A stretch of 36,910 nucleotides of DNA from a virus, in the IMG/VR virus record IMGVR_UViG_3300046170_000175, positions 1 to 36,910 of that record. One strand, given 5' to 3'. A program made the position numbers and the translations under genes. The notes beneath the pieces are model-generated. The model did not search any database. It worked only from the letters and a program-made list of their open reading frames with translations, and was not told the DNA's origin. Shown here piece by piece: positions 1-8,066 of the stretch; the stretch's first letter is position 1, and every line of letters starts with the position of its first letter.

Positions 1-1317
1 CTGGGATAGGTTGACCTCTGGTTGCAGTTGTGCCTTCTTCTTTAGGTTACGCTCAACGCTATTCGGAAGAGATGTAGCCAACTCATTTGCATTAGCTAAA
101 GCCAAGGTCAGTGCCTTGTAGTCCTCTGGGCTTTTCTTTTTTAGTTTTTGTATGTCCTTCTGGAAAGTAGCAATACGAGCCTTCAAGTCCTTGGTCTTTA
201 CGCCAGTCTCTAACTCAAATTTTCTAAACTCACGGACAACTTCCTTGCCTGCTCGTCCGAGTCTTCGTGTGATGGGAGTAAGTGTTTTTGAAATAAAGTT
301 TCTCGCACTGGTGGGATCAGTGATTCTGTTTTGTTGGGCTGTATCCGCTTCGGGAATAGCATTGTTTTCTACAGCGACCTCCGTCAGCTTGCTACCGATC
401 TCTGGATCAATAACATCCTTGGGGTTTATGCTTCCATCTTGGACACCAGCCTTGAGGCGATCCGCTTGTGCTACTCTTCGGCTTACTGTGTCCACCCCCA
501 TGTTAACACCGCCACCAACCAAAAATCCAATGAGTGCGGATTCAGCCATGCCAGCCGTGATTGGACGATCTGGGTCATACTTGCGAACATAGCTCGCTAT
601 GGAGTTGATTAGACCACTCTGGGTTGCCTCCGTAAGTGCCTCACCAGCACCAGCAGCTGCATACTGAGAGATGCGTTCCATTACCTTTCCAGCTGGGATA
701 GCACCCTTGCTGAAGGGTCTAAGGATAATGCCAGCACCCAAGCGTTCGGCTAGTGCAATGGGAATCGCACCAACTGCCCCAGCCTTATTGGATTCCGACA
801 TTTGCTCGTCAGTGGCACTCTCCGATGTAACGCCCTGCGTAGCTAGATAATCATCACGAACTTGCTGACCAGCGGATGAAAGAAAGAAACTACCCGCACC
901 TATTTTCCCAAGCAATGATGCATTTTTTGTAGCTAATGCAGCAGCCAAATAGGGTATCGTGCTTCCCAGTCCAGAGGACAACTTGTAAACAAAATCCGAC
1001 TGCAATTCATCTGGGGCATCGCCCATTATTGCATCATTTACATCCTCCCGAAAAGCACCAATACTGCGAGCTAAGTCATAGTCCCCAGTGAATTCACCGA
1101 TTGCCGATGCGAAGCCCTCGCCAGCACCAATAGTAATATCCGCAGCCGTAGCTGGGACAGTTCTTAGGTAGTCACCGAAGCTAATGCCATCATCCGCTGG
1201 GGTTGATGCCCCCATGACAATGGCTTCATATTCTTCTGGTGATAGGACTCTGGGTTCTGGAGATTGAAACTGGCTTACAATGCTGTCATACTCCTCATTA
1301 GAAAGGACTTGAACCAT
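1..1317 (-). CDS. giant polyvalent/internal virion protein, N-terminal 439 residues (continues across the window ends)
   Basis: The frame starts at an ATG at 1317 and stays open to base 1, exactly 439 codons. The next codon in transcription direction is 36910-36908, in frame with the large open frame ending at 33299, so this is the N-terminal part of one protein of about 1642 residues if the genome is circular. The segment has Gly/Ala-rich hydrophobic stretches (roughly residues 95-150 and 165-260) like those of phage internal virion and polyvalent proteins that enter the host with DNA, then a charged, Lys-rich stretch near residues 340-430. The preceding minus-strand gene ends 6 bases upstream, so the two are probably co-transcribed. 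Function is inferred from size, position and the zincin motif in the other half. Confidence 0.8.
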   Translation of the reverse strand, partial: MVQVLSNEEYDSIVSQFQSPEPRVLSPEEYEAIVMGASTPADDGISFGDYLRTVPATAADITIGAGEGFASAIGEFTGDYDLARSIGAFREDVNDAIMGDAPDELQSDFVYKLSSGLGSTIPYLAAALATKNASLLGKIGAGSFFLSSAGQQVRDDYLATQGVTSESATDEQMSESNKAGAVGAIPIALAERLGAGIILRPFSKGAIPAGKVMERISQYAAAGAGEALTEATQSGLINSIASYVRKYDPDRPITAGMAESALIGFLVGGGVNMGVDTVSRRVAQADRLKAGVQDGSINPKDVIDPEIGSKLTEVAVENNAIPEADTAQQNRITDPTSARNFISKTLTPITRRLGRAGKEVVREFRKFELETGVKTKDLKARIATFQKDIQKLKKKSPEDYKALTLALANANELATSLPNSVERNLKKKAQLQPEVNLSQ

Positions 1318-1323
1318 AACTGT

Positions 1324-3240
1324 TTATTTCTTTTTACTGGGGTCGTATCCAGTGTGTGTGATTCTCCCATCGGGAGTTATCTTAAATACTCTTCCGTCAT
1401 CCGCAACAACACCAACAAATCTTTCTCCAGTATTTGGGTTGGGTTCTGACTGGGCTGCCTGTTGAGCTAGCTCGTCTGCCCTCTCCTTAATACTTGGGGG
1501 TGCTTGTAGGAAATATTCCGAACCCTCAAGCTCCAGTAGTTTCTTGTATCGGTCACTGTTGGGGTTCAAGGGATGCTCTTTGTCTTTAAAGAAGAAACCA
1601 CCCTCCTCAACAGAGGAGAATGTGAATGTTTCTGGATCAAAATTCAATCCGAAGGTTTTGTCAGCTGTATCAACAAAGGACTCCACCGCACTGGATTTTG
1701 GTTTTTCAACTACATCGAGTCCAGCTAGTTGGCGTTTCTTGTATTCAAGATTCGCTTCGGATTGGCTAATGTTGAGTTCGTTCATGATCTTCTGCGTCTC
1801 ACGATCCTCTTGGGTTTCTGAACGCTTTTGCATTTCATCAGAAATGTATTTGCGTTTAGCTGCACCACGAAGTCCCTCCGCTTCGGCTTCTTGCCCAAGG
1901 GCTTTTTCTAGGTCACGCTGTTTGCGACTTTCTTTTGTAGCAGAGACCATTTCTCCCCCAACACGAATCTTTGGCTGATTAAAATCGCTGGGCTGTTCTG
2001 CCTCCGCTTGTCTACGCTCTGATTCCCGCTGGAAGTCCCCCATTCCTTCACGAGCTTCACGAGCTTCACGAGCCTCACGAGCCTGTCGTGTAACTATTTG
2101 CTCAGAGGTCTCTGGGGTCTTTATGCCTTGTCGCTCGTTGTATGCCTGTTGTATTTCTGGGAAGAACTCCTTGGAGTATCCAATCTCTGGATCAAACTTG
2201 CGTCCCAAGGATGCCGCATAATCCACAGCTTGCTGTTCCAGTTCGGGAGTCATTGGTTTGCCCGATGCTCGGAACTGATCGTAGTTTGCGATAGTAGTTT
2301 GACCCAACTTGTTTAAGTCCGAGGATGTCACATCTGGTGCGGATGGCGTAAATTGTTGTTGGGCAGCTTGATTCATAACAACTCCCTCACTTCCACCTAC
2401 GCCAAGTCCAGTTACAGATGGCTGACCAATCCCTTCCATGGCTTGGTTAAAGGACTGGAGTTGCTCCTCCGTGGGAGTGAATCGTGTTCCATCTTCTCTT
2501 TCCTGTACTACTGTCCCATCTGGAAGCGTAAAGGTTGCACGAATTGGATTCCTTGGTCTGTCTGCTTGGCTTTGAACTTCAAGGCCACCCGCATCCTGCA
2601 TCGCTAAAGCACCTGCATCCTGCGTTGCAAAAGCACCTGCATCCTGCATTGCGTCCTCCTGTGCAATGCTTTGCTGTGCTGCTTGGCTAAGGGGTTCGTA
2701 GTCAATGATGGTTCGCCTGCGTTGGTTTCTTGCCCCAGTCATTCCGTAGATGGGCTTGTTGGGATTCTTGCCCTCCGCTATTGCTTGACGCTCTTGCTGG
2801 CTCATAGCACTCTGAGTTCCGTCACCATATAATGCTCTGCCCGTAGCACCACCAAGGACATCCCCAGTCACTTCACTGAGACCCTTTCCGTCATCACGAA
2901 TCATACTTGTACCTATATCAGCTGCCGTATAAAGGGCTAGTGGAGATGTAAGACTCGCTACTCTTCCAGCACCCAATAGGGGGCTTGTGGCTATTTTAGA
3001 AGCTCCAGAAATAACATTGGGAGAGGTCACCATGGGTGTTCTTAATGCAGTGGATATATCCCTAGGAGTGTTCAACGCCTTGCTTATCCCACCCACTGTC
3101 TCTGCTGTCACAAGGGGAGCATACCCCCCAAGAACTACCTTGTCAGATGTTGTAAGAATAGGCTCTTGCTGATTGGCTTTTGCAGCCTCAGCCAAGTCAC
3201 TCTGGGTCTTATTTAAATTTCTGGTTCTGGGTTCTGCCAT
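1324..3240 (-). CDS. putative internal virion protein, 638 aa, low-complexity
   Basis: I do not recognise a catalytic domain. The N-terminal 150 residues are Ala/Gly/Thr-rich and mildly hydrophobic. Residues about 195-220 carry imperfect repeats of the kind (A/M)QDAGA. Residues about 385-400 are a tandem REA run, followed by a long charged Arg/Glu/Lys coiled-coil-like part. The C-terminus has a short motif, VVADDGRVFKITPDGRITHTG. It lies directly upstream, in transcription order, of the giant virion protein gene and after tail-associated genes, so an ejected or internal virion role is likely. A putative extended -10 box sits 6 bases before the ATG. Confidence 0.8.
   Translation of the reverse strand: MAEPRTRNLNKTQSDLAEAAKANQQEPILTTSDKVVLGGYAPLVTAETVGGISKALNTPRDISTALRTPMVTSPNVISGASKIATSPLLGAGRVASLTSPLALYTAADIGTSMIRDDGKGLSEVTGDVLGGATGRALYGDGTQSAMSQQERQAIAEGKNPNKPIYGMTGARNQRRRTIIDYEPLSQAAQQSIAQEDAMQDAGAFATQDAGALAMQDAGGLEVQSQADRPRNPIRATFTLPDGTVVQEREDGTRFTPTEEQLQSFNQAMEGIGQPSVTGLGVGGSEGVVMNQAAQQQFTPSAPDVTSSDLNKLGQTTIANYDQFRASGKPMTPELEQQAVDYAASLGRKFDPEIGYSKEFFPEIQQAYNERQGIKTPETSEQIVTRQAREAREAREAREGMGDFQRESERRQAEAEQPSDFNQPKIRVGGEMVSATKESRKQRDLEKALGQEAEAEGLRGAAKRKYISDEMQKRSETQEDRETQKIMNELNISQSEANLEYKKRQLAGLDVVEKPKSSAVESFVDTADKTFGLNFDPETFTFSSVEEGGFFFKDKEHPLNPNSDRYKKLLELEGSEYFLQAPPSIKERADELAQQAAQSEPNPNTGERFVGVVADDGRVFKITPDGRITHTGYDPSKKK
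1464..1473. repeat. highly iterated palindrome GAGCTAGCTC (11 exact copies; first copy)
   Basis: Exact copies start at 1464, 7998, 10956, 15429, 23706, 24073, 24991, 27892, 30514, 34432 and 36511. All lie in coding frames as Glu-Leu-Ala (GAG CTA GCT), the one at 24073 in the probable tail of the VWA gene. Near copies with one end changed occur at about 4478, 12429, 30951 and 33875. Confidence 0.85.
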
Positions 3241-3246
3241 TGGAAT

Positions 3247-3255
3247 ATTATATCA
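3247..3255 (-). promoter_or_regulatory. extended -10 promoter element next to a start codon
   Basis: On the minus strand the bases read TGATATAAT, a perfect extended -10 box. Only 6 bases separate it from the ATG at 3240, so transcription would start on or beside the start codon and give an essentially leaderless message. No clear -35 is visible. The same arrangement is seen at 17128-17136 and 32424-32432. Confidence 0.45.
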
Positions 3256-3269
3256 TAGGGGGTTTATGT

Positions 3270-3983
3270 TTAGTAAGTGTAAAAGTCTATTTGCCCTTTG
3301 ACTGCACTAGTAAATATGTACTCACTATTTAATTCGTCTTCACTGCTTGCCATTGGGACGCTAATGTGTTTGCTTGATGTTATCGGAATCTCAAATGTTA
3401 TAGTATTTTCAACTGTAAGACCATCTGCCACAATCTTGCTTTCATTAGCTATGCGACCACCTCCAGCCAGAACTAAAAACCTGTAATTGTTGTTATTTGA
3501 ATCATAAACAATTCTGGTGCGGATGAAGCGAGTGAAGCTACTGATAATTCCTGTATCATCTGATTCTGTTTCAAAAAAACGCAAGCTAGGTCTAGCTGTA
3601 CAAACCCTTTCGTATGGCTGCGTATTGCGACCTGAACTATGAATTACGGCTCCGTTTTCCAACCTAGCACCAAGATTCAAACCCTGACCACCGTCAGGTA
3701 AATCTCCACCCCATGCCTGATTTGCCTCTGAATAATTAAGATACCATTTTCTGTATCTGGTATAAGTGGTTGCGTATATATCCTCCTCGATGCTAAGAGA
3801 TGTATTAGTGTAATCGTGCCCATTCCACGCCCAATTCATAACCTCCTCAAGCGTGAACTCCTCTGGGCATAAGTCGTATTCTTTCCACGCTTCTGGATTT
3901 TCTAATTTGCTGATTGGTATTGTGCAAAATGATGCAAAACCGTTACCTCTTCCTAGTGCTGTGAATGGAGTTGCTGTTGGCAT
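3270..3983 (-). CDS. tail-associated protein of unknown function, 237 aa, paralogous N-terminus to next gene
   Basis: No known family recognised. The N-terminus (residues about 7-60: FTALGRGNGFASFC ... TLEEVMNWAW) resembles the N-terminus of the adjacent 94-residue protein (FIALGAFGSFC ... TLQDAMKLVW), so the two look like tandem paralogues of one small module. The rest is predicted beta-rich with many aromatic and Asn/Thr residues, as in phage tail appendages. It lies in the late minus-strand operon between the 94-residue gene and the internal virion protein gene, 5 bases from the former. Confidence 0.75.
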   Translation of the reverse strand: MPTATPFTALGRGNGFASFCTIPISKLENPEAWKEYDLCPEEFTLEEVMNWAWNGHDYTNTSLSIEEDIYATTYTRYRKWYLNYSEANQAWGGDLPDGGQGLNLGARLENGAVIHSSGRNTQPYERVCTARPSLRFFETESDDTGIISSFTRFIRTRIVYDSNNNNYRFLVLAGGGRIANESKIVADGLTVENTITFEIPITSSKHISVPMASSEDELNSEYIFTSAVKGQIDFYTY

Positions 3984-3988
3984 TACGG

Positions 3989-4273
3989 TTAGCTTATTGG
4001 AAAGTTAGCTCCTGAACTTATTGAGTAAGCACCAGTTTCAGAGTCGTAAGGAATGTCTATGTATTTAGGGGAACCGTTAATGCAGATGATGACAGAACCA
4101 GAAAAATCAGCTGAATTAAATAGCCAAACTAGCTTCATAGCATCCTGCAATGTCATCGTTTTAATATCCTTGTATCCATTGTAAGTGGGCGAATTAGGAT
4201 CGTTGTCTGGCGTTACATCCAGATCGGATGGGCAAAATGAACCAAAAGCTCCAAGTGCGATAAAATTATCCAT
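3989..4273 (-). CDS. small tail-associated protein, 94 aa
   Basis: Short protein with the ALG..G.F.SFC module shared with the 237-residue neighbour, then a CING-type segment (VIICINGSPKYIDI) resembling the end of the 378-residue protein encoded just upstream in transcription order (FTVCINGKPYKTAF). It therefore seems to be built from modules found in both neighbours. Its start overlaps the stop of the 378-residue gene (4273), implying translational coupling. Probably a tail-tip or baseplate-like component; this rests on context only. Confidence 0.75.
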   Translation of the reverse strand: MDNFIALGAFGSFCPSDLDVTPDNDPNSPTYNGYKDIKTMTLQDAMKLVWLFNSADFSGSVIICINGSPKYIDIPYDSETGAYSISSGANFPIS

Positions 4274-5409
4274 TATGTTATTTCCACTACTGGTCCAGTA
4301 ATAAAAGCAGTTTTATATGGCTTTCCATTTATACAAACAGTAAACATTCTAACGCCAGAATCCGTATCTAAATTTGGATCACTGCTAGAAGACCCTCCAC
4401 CAGAAGAGCCAGACTGCTGTTGAACAGTTCCCTGCATAGCTTGCGAAATTCTGACATATCGCCTATTTCCGCTTCGGGCTAGCTCAACAGTCCCGATGAG
4501 CATTCTCTTTGTCCCCACTGTATTGTTGGAGCTAAACACCATCGGGGGATCAGCACTGGGAACGGTTGCGTTCTCTGAAAATTCTATTGTAGCCTGCCCT
4601 CCGCTGGTCGCAGTTCCCTCTGTGCTAGAAAAATTAACAGTGTATTCCAAGTAGACAACTACTGTTTTCTTAGTTCTGTCTGCACCAAAACTAACACTCT
4701 CCGAAGCACCCGATGCGGTTAAACTTATAGTATCATTGTATTCAACACTCCCCGACCTTACCGCTATATTAACAGAATTGTTCGGGGTAATAAATCCCTC
4801 TGATCCAGTGCTGTAATTCCCGTCAACACTTATGCTAAATCCACCAGAAGCATCCTCCAGTGCAGTAATTAGGTCGAACGCATTTGCTTGTTCGTCATTG
4901 GATGCAATGGTAAAGAATTGGTCAATGGCATCAGTTATTCCAGCTACAGAAGTAGAAGAAATATTCAATGCATACCAAGTTTTGCCATTGGCTGTAAATT
5001 GAATTGTTGCTTCGTTGGGTGCATAATCGTTTTGAAGAACAACCAAAAATCTTCCTTGGAAAGCACCCCCAGAGCTATTCACAAGAGTAAGTATATCTCC
5101 GTATCTAGCACTTCCGCTGTAGCTACTGGGTAGGCTGTTGTATATAGCCTGTATTCCATTCCTAAATTCGGTTACTGTAGCGTTACCGCCTTCATCAGCT
5201 ACAGTCATCGTTCCAGAAAACTGTCGAAATATGTATCCAGACTGACCCTGTTGCAAAACTCCAGCATCTGGAATCACTACTTGGTTAGTGCTTCCAACGG
5301 CTGCAACTTGACCAATTTGTGCAGATGGGATGCTTGGTATGCCCTCATCTGGGCTTACCTTGGGAGGCGGGATTGGGGGTAGGTTTATTGGAAAGTCTAT
5401 ATCTGACAT
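4273..5409 (-). CDS. tail/appendage structural protein, 378 aa
   Basis: Begins with a Pro-rich segment (NLPPIPPPKVSPDEG), followed by a long Ser/Thr/Gly/Val-rich beta-type sequence, a Ser/Gly linker (residues about 330-345), and a CINGKPYK end module shared with the next gene. No enzymatic motif is visible. Composition and its place among tail genes suggest a fibre or tail-tip protein. It starts 2 bases after the stop of the 517-residue gene. Confidence 0.75.
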   Translation of the reverse strand: MSDIDFPINLPPIPPPKVSPDEGIPSIPSAQIGQVAAVGSTNQVVIPDAGVLQQGQSGYIFRQFSGTMTVADEGGNATVTEFRNGIQAIYNSLPSSYSGSARYGDILTLVNSSGGAFQGRFLVVLQNDYAPNEATIQFTANGKTWYALNISSTSVAGITDAIDQFFTIASNDEQANAFDLITALEDASGGFSISVDGNYSTGSEGFITPNNSVNIAVRSGSVEYNDTISLTASGASESVSFGADRTKKTVVVYLEYTVNFSSTEGTATSGGQATIEFSENATVPSADPPMVFSSNNTVGTKRMLIGTVELARSGNRRYVRISQAMQGTVQQQSGSSGGGSSSSDPNLDTDSGVRMFTVCINGKPYKTAFITGPVVEIT

Positions 5410-5411
5410 AT

Positions 5412-6965
5412 TTATGAAATAGAGTAAACTGTTTTTCTGTAATACTGAGTTCCATCCGCATCGAGAAATGCTGGCTCAATATTCTCTTGATATGTTCCAG
5501 TCGTGCTTGGTTCAGATGTCGATCCCGTTAAAACAATGGATGTGTCTGTTGTTTCCTCCAAGGCTTCCCCAATTATGTTATCCTCATCACGAATAATTTG
5601 TGCATCGGATTTAACCTGTCCAGTAGCCCCAGAACCAGACCTATAGTGATTGGGAAAAGTTCTAGTATCCGAACTTGACCTATTATTGAATACAGATACA
5701 GTTAAGCTACTACCCTGCTCAACACCAATGGGTGATGTTTTGGTTGTTGTTATTGCAGCAGAAGCAGATGTGTTGGATAAATTATAAGCAAAATTAGCTG
5801 GATCACTTAGGGTACTGCTCGTTACGAGACTAATGGCTACCGTGGCTTTTACTTTTTTTATGCTAGGGGGGACAATGCTTAATACTGCTATATCTCCACC
5901 AGTAACAGATTGGCTTGATGCACTAACTTCACCAGCTTGACGAACCTCTATGATTTCATCGTAGGATATTATTTCCCCAGATTCTCCCAATGGGCTAGAA
6001 CCCTCAACAGAACCCTCCAGAAAAGTATAGACATACTGCGGGTATCCGTTTACATTGCTAACATCCCTACCAAGAGCAATACCGCTTGATGTGGGTTCTG
6101 TAAACCTAGATGTATATCTTCGTGTGTATGTGCTTGGCAATCCTTGAGGGCCACTGGACTTGTCAACAGAAATAGTTCCACGCTCAAGATATATTTCTGT
6201 GAGTTCCGCAAATGCAGTATTGTCCTCTACTTGAATATCAGCCAATATTCCATAAACAGTGGAGTTGTTTACTAGGTTAAACGAAATACCAGCAGCAGAA
6301 GGCCACTCAACCTCCCAAGGTAAATATCCAGTTGTATCCGAAAAGTAAAGGGGGTTGCTGTCTACGACATCATACCAAACCCATTGACCAGCACCCTCTC
6401 CAGCTTGTGTATTTTGAAATACATAACGCTTATCATTATCTATACCCGTCCACTGGTTGAAGTTTTCACTTGGTTCATAAATCCCACTGCCCTCTCCGCT
6501 TGTATCAACGATAATAATGTTCTGGGCGTTCTTGGCTGTATACGCTGCTTGGATGCCAAGTTTATTAGAGGGCTTTGTGCCAGCAACCGCCCTGTATGTT
6601 TTTGTTATCTTGGTTAGACCATTTTCTTCAACCTCTACAGTGGGGTCAGTGATTTCAACAAAACTATTCGTGAGCGTTTCATAGGTCTTTACCAAAACGG
6701 CATTATCAGCATTGTTGGTTGCGTTGAATCGTGTATCAACCTCAACGGAAATAAGTCGGCAGTTCTCATAGCCCTGCTCTGGAATCTGTTCGTCTAAGTC
6801 ATCAAATGCACCGAAGTCCCCCATAAGAGAACCCAAGTTAACATTGTCAACATCCTCCCTAGTGAACTTTTGAAACCTACGAATAACCCTAATGCGATCA
6901 TTGGGGAGCTTGACGATTTCTGGGATGTCACCCTGTTGGTGTATGCTTGGGTTGCCTAAACTCAT
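5412..6965 (-). CDS. tail-associated structural protein, 517 aa
   Basis: Unrecognised family, predicted beta-rich, with an N-terminal segment containing NDRIRVIRRFQKFTRED and a long Ser/Thr-rich remainder. The late-gene position, between small basic protein genes and the 378-residue gene, suggests a tail or appendage protein, perhaps a fibre hub. Its ATG (6965) overlaps the stop of the 91-residue basic protein gene by the typical 4 bases. Confidence 0.75.
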   Translation of the reverse strand: MSLGNPSIHQQGDIPEIVKLPNDRIRVIRRFQKFTREDVDNVNLGSLMGDFGAFDDLDEQIPEQGYENCRLISVEVDTRFNATNNADNAVLVKTYETLTNSFVEITDPTVEVEENGLTKITKTYRAVAGTKPSNKLGIQAAYTAKNAQNIIIVDTSGEGSGIYEPSENFNQWTGIDNDKRYVFQNTQAGEGAGQWVWYDVVDSNPLYFSDTTGYLPWEVEWPSAAGISFNLVNNSTVYGILADIQVEDNTAFAELTEIYLERGTISVDKSSGPQGLPSTYTRRYTSRFTEPTSSGIALGRDVSNVNGYPQYVYTFLEGSVEGSSPLGESGEIISYDEIIEVRQAGEVSASSQSVTGGDIAVLSIVPPSIKKVKATVAISLVTSSTLSDPANFAYNLSNTSASAAITTTKTSPIGVEQGSSLTVSVFNNRSSSDTRTFPNHYRSGSGATGQVKSDAQIIRDEDNIIGEALEETTDTSIVLTGSTSEPSTTGTYQENIEPAFLDADGTQYYRKTVYSIS

Positions 6966-7237
6966 TTCTTCCTTTTGACTGATTTAACTCTTTTGGGTTT
7001 GCCAGCTGGCTGTCCTAATCTTTTTTTCTGTGCGATTCTGGAACGCTTTTGGGATGCTGTCAATTCTCCCGCAGTAGCAGGGGTTTTTTTGCTGACACGC
7101 TTTGATGGTCTGCAGTAGGGCGTTCCTCGCTTTTCTCCCTTGCGTCTCCCGCAGGGCTTTCCAGATCGGACATCCACCCACTTCTCCTTGAACCATCTTT
7201 TGAGGGAAGCACCCTTGGCTGTCTTGCGAACTGCCAT
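6962..7237 (-). CDS. basic DUF5872-like protein, 91 aa
   Basis: Lys/Arg-rich protein with the segment LKRWFKEKWVDVRSGKPCGR followed by a YCRPSKRVSKKTP motif, which I associate with the DUF5872 family found in many aquatic phages. Family assignment is from memory of the pattern. Two Cys residues in GKPCGR and PYCRPS could bind metal. It begins immediately after another small basic gene and overlaps the next gene by 4 bases. Possibly packaged with DNA; function unknown. Confidence 0.75.
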   Translation of the reverse strand: MAVRKTAKGASLKRWFKEKWVDVRSGKPCGRRKGEKRGTPYCRPSKRVSKKTPATAGELTASQKRSRIAQKKRLGQPAGKPKRVKSVKRKK

Positions 7238-7384
7238 TTACTTCTTCCTCCCCATTTTTGCTTTCTTGTTTCCCCAATTTGATGCTCCTACCTTTCTGCA
7301 TTTAGCAATAGCTCCAGAAGCATATGCTGATGGAAAAACCTTATATCTGGCTTTTACTTTTTTGTAACAGGCATCCTTTGGCAT
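7238..7384 (-). CDS. 48-aa basic Cys-containing protein (PKDACY..KARYKVFPSAYASG family)
   Basis: Reads MPKDACYKKVKARYKVFPSA, then YASG and CRKVGASNWGNK with a Lys-rich tail. This pattern recurs in small proteins of many environmental phages and giant viruses, of unknown function. The stop abuts the ATG of the 91-residue gene (7237), and the start lies 2 bases after the stop of the CDGSH-like gene, so it sits in a chain of coupled mini-genes. It is related in style to the 96-residue protein at 14518-14808. Confidence 0.7.
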   Translation of the reverse strand: MPKDACYKKVKARYKVFPSAYASGAIAKCRKVGASNWGNKKAKMGRKK

Positions 7385-7386
7385 AA

Positions 7387-7503
7387 CTATTTCTTTCTAC
7401 ATTTAGCACACCCGCATTTCGCACAAGAGCCATCACACATTGGTGGGGTCTTGGACTTTCCGCAGGTGCATAAGTCTTTTGTTTTGTAAATTGTTTTTTT
7501 CAT
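7387..7503 (-). CDS. 38-aa CDGSH-like iron-sulfur mini-protein with His-to-Cys change
   Basis: The start chosen is the ATG at 7503, which overlaps the stop of the holin-like gene as TAATG. A longer in-frame start at 7599 would run inside that gene and is not favoured. Residues 12-27 match the CDGSH signature C-x-C-x2-S-x3-P-x-C-D-G-S-H exactly except for the last position, where Cys27 replaces the cluster-binding His. Three further Cys follow in AKCGCAKC. Known CDGSH proteins (mitoNEET type) bind a redox-active, labile 2Fe-2S cluster through three Cys and one His. Here an all-Cys cluster, or zinc binding, is possible. Position in the late lysis/virion region is unusual. Confidence 0.75.
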   Translation of the reverse strand: MKKTIYKTKDLCTCGKSKTPPMCDGSCAKCGCAKCRKK

Positions 7504-7898
7504 TACTTGACTTGAGATGAGCCAAAGTAGAAACCCACAATGGCAAGTGCTGTTTGTCGCACTTCGGGGAGTATCAAATAACCCTGCGTATGCACCCATT
7601 TTTGACCCTTAAATAGCCCTAGAAAGCCATTTGATTCTTCACGAAGGGTAACTGCTATGTCAGTGAATGCAAAGACAGCAGGGAGGGCTATGATGGCTAG
7701 GAGGACGCTTACAGTAATAATCCTACGCATCCATACCCCGCCACGCTCGGAAGCCCTATCAGCGGATATGTCAGCAGTCTCTTGCTTCTTTATCATTTGC
7801 TCAAAGAGACGAGTCTGGCTCTGAGCTTGGGCAGCAATCATCTTCATCACGAAACCACTTACACCCCCTCCGAGCATTGCTAATAGTTCTGGTGTCAT
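7503..7898 (-). CDS. holin-like membrane protein, 131 aa
   Basis: Three hydrophobic stretches are visible: around residues 5-22 (weak, amphipathic), about 58-78 (IITVSVLLAIIALPAVFAFT) and about 111-127 (TALAIVGFYFGSS). A charged segment with Lys, Glu and Arg lies between the first two. This layout resembles the GTA/three-TM holin types of marine phages, whose role is to open the inner membrane for release. The next gene encodes another small membrane protein. The candidate lysin is far away, at 24119-24553. Confidence 0.65.
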   Translation of the reverse strand: MTPELLAMLGGGVSGFVMKMIAAQAQSQTRLFEQMIKKQETADISADRASERGGVWMRRIITVSVLLAIIALPAVFAFTDIAVTLREESNGFLGLFKGQKWVHTQGYLILPEVRQTALAIVGFYFGSSQVK

Positions 7899-7899
7899 A

Positions 7900-8064
7900 T
7901 TATTTCTTTCTAAGTTCCCTAATTACTTTGATTGCGGATGCCGTCATATAAAGGAATGTCGCCATACCTACGCAAAAACCAAGTGCTTCGTTCACGGGAG
8001 CTAGCTCAACAGTAGCGATAAAGCCACCTGTTCCGATTGTAGATTTAAAGATAATGTCTTCCAT
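7900..8064 (-). CDS. 54-aa small membrane protein, possible lysis accessory
   Basis: A short frame from the ATG at 8064 to the TAA at 7900-7902. It has one likely membrane span (about residues 28-46, LGFCVGMATFLYMTASAI) and a basic C-terminus (RELRKK). It sits between the tail fibre gene and the holin-like gene, so a second holin or holin regulator is plausible. One copy of the GAGCTAGCTC palindrome lies inside it. Confidence 0.6.
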   Translation of the reverse strand: MEDIIFKSTIGTGGFIATVELAPVNEALGFCVGMATFLYMTASAIKVIRELRKK

Positions 8065-8066
8065 TG

